In this document: one piece after another, positions 5,419 through 7,890 of the stretch
How positions within the stretch are numbered: the stretch's first letter is position 1
How the letters are laid out: each line of letters starts with the position of its first letter
Assembly: GCA_022759285.1 (NCBI GenBank)
Contig: JAEMPM010000132.1
Span: 1 to 7,890 of the forward strand
Direction of reading: 5' to 3'
Origin: Thermocrinis sp.
GTDB lineage: Bacteria; Aquificota; Aquificia; Aquificales; Aquificaceae
DNA length: 7,890 nt
The notes under the pieces: model-generated
What the model saw: the letters and a program-made list of their open reading frames with translations, nothing else
Told to the model about the DNA's origin: nothing
The model's database searches: none
Position numbers and translations under genes: made by a program

Positions 5419-5874
5419 ATGCTTACTTTCAAAGAGTTGGTCTTCTTTCTTCATGTGCTTTTTGCATGCATCTGGGTGGGGGGAATGTTAGCTTTGGTTT
5501 TTGTTATAGCACCTGTGTTGAGAGGACTTAAGAACAGGGAGGAGCTATTTTTGATTTTTGGAAGGCGCCTTGGCTTTTACGGTACCTTTTTATCCTTGGG
5601 AGGGCTTTTCATAACTGGCTTGATAAACATTCATTATCTTCTTGGCTTTTCTCAGCTTTTGAACCTCTCAAATCCATATACTAAAACCCTTTGGAACAAG
5701 CTACTTGCCTTCTTTTGTGTAGTTGGCATTTCTTTAGCCCATGACCTGTATTTTGGAAAGAGGGCTTACGAAAGGAGGTTTAACCTTTACATGGCAAAGT
5801 TGTTGGGCTTTTTGAACCTCATTCTTTCCCTTTTGATCGTTTTATTTGCTGTAAAGCTCCGGTTTGGAGGTTGA
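5419..5874 (+). CDS. Four-helix integral membrane protein (CopD/HemJ-like), function unknown
   Basis: This 151-residue protein has four predicted membrane helices at about 6-32, 52-76, 91-112 and 125-146, with positively charged loops such as GRR at 48-50 and GKRAYERR at 113-120. The LHVLFACIWVGGM start, the TGLINIHYLLG stretch in helix 2, and the WNKLL...AHD pattern in helix 3 recall the CopD-domain and HemJ-type small membrane proteins. His12, His72 and His108 are candidate heme or metal ligands. I cannot choose between CopD-like, HemJ-like (protoporphyrinogen oxidation) or an uncharacterised family. The start codon directly follows the mqnA stop (TGAATG), with AGGTGA at 5413-5418 as SD inside the mqnA end. 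That arrangement suggests a shared transcript and possibly a link to quinone or heme metabolism. It ends 11 bp before a converging gene, with no clear terminator. Confidence 0.7.
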   Translation: MLTFKELVFFLHVLFACIWVGGMLALVFVIAPVLRGLKNREELFLIFGRRLGFYGTFLSLGGLFITGLINIHYLLGFSQLLNLSNPYTKTLWNKLLAFFCVVGISLAHDLYFGKRAYERRFNLYMAKLLGFLNLILSLLIVLFAVKLRFGG

Positions 5875-5885
5875 AGCATATTCTT

Positions 5886-6959
5886 TTAGAGCCTACCGAG
5901 GTTTCTCAAAAAATTCACAATGCTGAAGAACCAAAGCCTTGCAATATGCCAATCCACCGCGTCGTATGTATCGCACATAGTATGCCTTATTGGAAGAGGG
6001 TGAGAACTCAGGAAGAGGGTTTTAAGCCCTACCTTCTTGAAAGGTATGTGATCGCTCTTTGCAGAAGGAACTGCCCTAAACTCCACCTCAAAACCTATCT
6101 CTTTTGCACTTTTGTAGAAGGCCTCTGCCAACCAATAATCATTATAGCCCTCTTTATCTTTGTAAAGGATGGCAGGATTTTGCCAGCCTATACCATCCAA
6201 GTTTATACAGTAATAGGCGTGCTTTGGCTTCTTTAATGTGTGAAACTGGGAACCTTCCAAGCCTACCTCCTCTCCGTCGGTGATCAAAAACCTGAGCTTG
6301 AAGGGAATGTTGTAATTCTCTCTCAGTTCTTCGTAAAGATAGGGCAAAAGTAAGGACGCCAAGCCGTTATCTATAGCACCTTGGGTCTTTGGTTTTGTGT
6401 CCATGTGGGCTACTATATAAACCACCGGACCTCTACCTAGCTCAAACACAAGGTTGCTGAGCTTTAGCTCCTCCTCCCGGACCTCCACTTTTAATTTGAC
6501 GTAAAAGTCCTTTACCTTCGGAAGGTCGCTCCTTTTGATGCAAACAACAGCCATCTCTTCTTCTGTGATGCCATAAAAGACTTGGTCTAATTCCTTTAGA
6601 TAACAAACTACCGCCTTTATGTTCTTGGTCTTTAAAGCGTTCCAGTCTATACCCTTGGCAGTTTGCAGCGCAATATCACCCTCTATAAAATCTTCTTTCA
6701 AATATCCCTCAAAGCTTCCGCCTATGCTACCCACAAAAGGAAAGGCTTGAATCTTCCTTCCCTCCACCTCTAAACTGGCACCAATAGGGATACGCTTTTC
6801 TACACTAAAGGGTTCCTCCCAAAAGGGGATGGACTTTTCTCTAAGAAGGTTTTTTAAAAACTTCTTTGCCTCCCTATGACCGTTGGTGTTGGGAAAGCGG
6901 TTTAAAGTTAGATATTCATAAGCCTTCTCTCTGAGCTCTTTGTAGGTTTCACTTTTCAT
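5886..6959 (-). CDS. M28-family zinc metallopeptidase (aminopeptidase-like), cytoplasmic
   Basis: This co-catalytic di-zinc peptidase probably removes N-terminal residues from peptides. The M28 metal ligands can be followed in order: His185 in AHMDT, bridging Asp197 in AIDNG, general base Glu230 and ligand Glu231 in DGEEVGLEGS, Asp255 in NLDGIG, and His326 in RHTMCDTYD. An inserted region at about 60-165, before the catalytic core, resembles a PA-type lid domain. There is no signal peptide or membrane segment, unlike many secreted M28 enzymes, so it should act in the cytosol. The ATG at 6957-6959 lies inside the end of ilvE (11-bp overlap), so translation is coupled and expression should follow ilvE. 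The substrate cannot be told from sequence. Carboxypeptidase, deacylase and glutaminyl-cyclase relatives share this fold. Confidence 0.85.
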   Translation of the reverse strand: MKSETYKELREKAYEYLTLNRFPNTNGHREAKKFLKNLLREKSIPFWEEPFSVEKRIPIGASLEVEGRKIQAFPFVGSIGGSFEGYLKEDFIEGDIALQTAKGIDWNALKTKNIKAVVCYLKELDQVFYGITEEEMAVVCIKRSDLPKVKDFYVKLKVEVREEELKLSNLVFELGRGPVVYIVAHMDTKPKTQGAIDNGLASLLLPYLYEELRENYNIPFKLRFLITDGEEVGLEGSQFHTLKKPKHAYYCINLDGIGWQNPAILYKDKEGYNDYWLAEAFYKSAKEIGFEVEFRAVPSAKSDHIPFKKVGLKTLFLSSHPLPIRHTMCDTYDAVDWHIARLWFFSIVNFLRNLGRL

Positions 6960-7866
6960 AAACGGGCGTTAGCCATTCCTTGTATTTCTCTACCTTTCCT
7001 CTTACTGCGTTAAAGTATAGCTCCTGAAGTTCCTTCGTGACAGGCCCTACCTCTCCACCGTTGATTTTACGATTATCCACCTCCACCACGGGAGTGATCT
7101 CTGCGGCAGTGCCCGTTAGGAATATTTCGTCGGCCACGTAGAGCTCACTTCTTGCTACTGGTCTTTCCTCCACTTCCAGCATAAGCTCGTTTCTTGCCAG
7201 CTTTATAACTGCATTGCGTGTTATTCCTTCAAGTATATGCTCCGAGTAGGAAGGGGTAACGAGCTTTCGGCCTCTAACTAAGAATATGTTTTCTCCAGAG
7301 CCTTCAGCCACAAAACCGTTTTGATTTAGCAATATAGCTTCATCATACCCAGAAAGCAGAGCCTCTGTTTTAGCCAATGCACTGTTCACATAAGCACCTG
7401 AGACCTTCCAGCGGGAGGGAATGGAGTTGTCATCGTTCCTACGCCAAGAGGAAACTTTAACTCTTGCACCTTTAGAAGTATCCAAGTATCTGCCAAACCT
7501 GTACAGATATATGGCTACGGTAGGGGTAAAGCCCGTAAGCTTAGGTGTGAGAGCAAGGTCTTTAAAGTATGCGATAGGTCTTATATAAACATCCTCTCTT
7601 ATTTGGCTTTTGACGAGGAGTTCCTTTGTGATGTTTACAAGATCATCCACCGTGTATTTGAGCTCCATAAACATTGCCTTGCAGTTATTTATCATCCTTT
7701 GATAGTGCTCCCTTGCAAAGAGGATATAGAGCTGACCTTCCTCTTCGTTCCAATAAGCCCTTATGCCTTCAAAGACGCAGGTGCCATAGTGAAAGGAGTT
7801 TGTCTTTATGCTTATCTTTGCTTCCTCTACGGGAACTATTTGGTCTTCAAAGAAAGCGTATTCCAT
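6949..7866 (-). CDS. ilvE: Branched-chain amino acid aminotransferase
   Basis: This PLP-dependent class IV (fold type IV) aminotransferase carries out the last step of valine, leucine and isoleucine synthesis, using glutamate as amino donor. The PLP lysine is Lys154 in SRWKVSGAY. EGSGENIF at 188-195 and GTAAEITPV at 252-260 are the cofactor and phosphate-binding signatures. SFHYGTCVFEGIRAY at 24-38 is the classic BCAT N-terminal motif. The 305 residues match bacterial IlvE. D-amino acid aminotransferase and aminodeoxychorismate lyase share the fold but lack this N-terminal set. The start at 7866 is set by homology. There is no Shine-Dalgarno sequence, and a -10 box sits 8 nt upstream, implying a leaderless mRNA. 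No leader peptide or T-box would fit ahead of it, so attenuation control is unlikely. Confidence 0.93.
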   Translation of the reverse strand: MEYAFFEDQIVPVEEAKISIKTNSFHYGTCVFEGIRAYWNEEEGQLYILFAREHYQRMINNCKAMFMELKYTVDDLVNITKELLVKSQIREDVYIRPIAYFKDLALTPKLTGFTPTVAIYLYRFGRYLDTSKGARVKVSSWRRNDDNSIPSRWKVSGAYVNSALAKTEALLSGYDEAILLNQNGFVAEGSGENIFLVRGRKLVTPSYSEHILEGITRNAVIKLARNELMLEVEERPVARSELYVADEIFLTGTAAEITPVVEVDNRKINGGEVGPVTKELQELYFNAVRGKVEKYKEWLTPVYEK

Positions 7867-7874
7867 GACATTTT

Positions 7875-7880
7875 ATTATA
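7875..7880 (-). promoter_or_regulatory. Putative -10 box giving a leaderless ilvE mRNA
   Basis: The complement of 7875-7880 is a perfect TATAAT, 8 nt (AAAATGTC on the - strand) before the ilvE ATG. Transcription would start within 0-3 nt of the start codon, and no SD is present. Any -35 element would lie beyond the window edge at about 7898, so it cannot be examined. Confidence 0.55.
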
Positions 7881-7890
7881 AGGTATATTC

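Noticed and set aside
5857..5869. Hairpin CTCC/GGAG at the end of the membrane-protein gene as a terminator
   Set aside because: It has only four base pairs, lies within the coding end and has no following T-run of the right spacing; no real terminator is visible between the convergent genes.
5871..6236. + strand open frame (121 codons) after the membrane-protein gene
   Set aside because: It is antisense to the C-terminal, catalytic part of the M28 peptidase, has no plausible start signal and a non-protein-like composition.
5886..6959. M28 peptidase as the maturase trimming the GGF end of the sulfur carrier
   Set aside because: Known carriers of this kind are trimmed by JAMM proteases, and M28 enzymes usually act on N-termini. 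The gene is in a separate operon, so proximity is the only argument.

Overview
The window looks like a chromosomal piece from a thermophilic, autotrophic Aquificota bacterium of the Hydrogenobacter/Thermocrinis/Aquifex kind. The main reasons are a pair of genes whose products look like the two subunits of citryl-CoA synthetase (the reductive TCA cycle enzyme described from Hydrogenobacter), a futalosine-pathway menaquinone gene (mqnA), Lys/Glu-rich proteins, and very tight gene packing with almost no intergenic DNA. There are no RNA genes, CRISPR arrays, insertion sequences, prophage genes or clear signs of horizontal transfer. This is core metabolism rather than an accessory island.

Layout. 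(1) 131-2452, + strand: ccsA and ccsB, 12 bp apart, each with a strong Shine-Dalgarno site. Together they would activate citrate to citryl-CoA with ATP. A strong hairpin at 2457-2477 follows; its T-run is better on the - strand, so it probably ends both ccsB and the facing ABC gene. (2) 2606-3370, - strand: a lone MlaF-type ABC ATPase with no permease or substrate-binding partner in view. (3) 3396-5874, + strand: a compact run of four genes that overlap or abut: a CysO/MoaD/ThiS-type sulfur-carrier protein ending in Gly-Gly-Phe, trpD (anthranilate phosphoribosyltransferase), mqnA (chorismate dehydratase), and a four-helix membrane protein of uncertain function. It diverges from the ABC gene across only 25 bp. 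(4) 5886-7866, - strand: ilvE (branched-chain aminotransferase) followed by an 11-bp-overlapping gene for a cytoplasmic M28-family zinc peptidase. This unit converges on the membrane-protein gene.

How the parts relate. The window joins carbon fixation (citrate cleavage), two uses of chorismate (tryptophan and menaquinone), branched-chain amino acid synthesis and peptide turnover. The points most worth a second look are the sulfur carrier with one residue beyond its Gly-Gly end, its linkage to mqnA in a lineage known for sulfur-containing naphthoquinones, two promoters whose -10 boxes lie 7-8 nt from the start codon and so predict leaderless mRNAs, and an unrecognised small open frame at 2487-2627. 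I found no convincing evidence of an entirely new multi-gene system.
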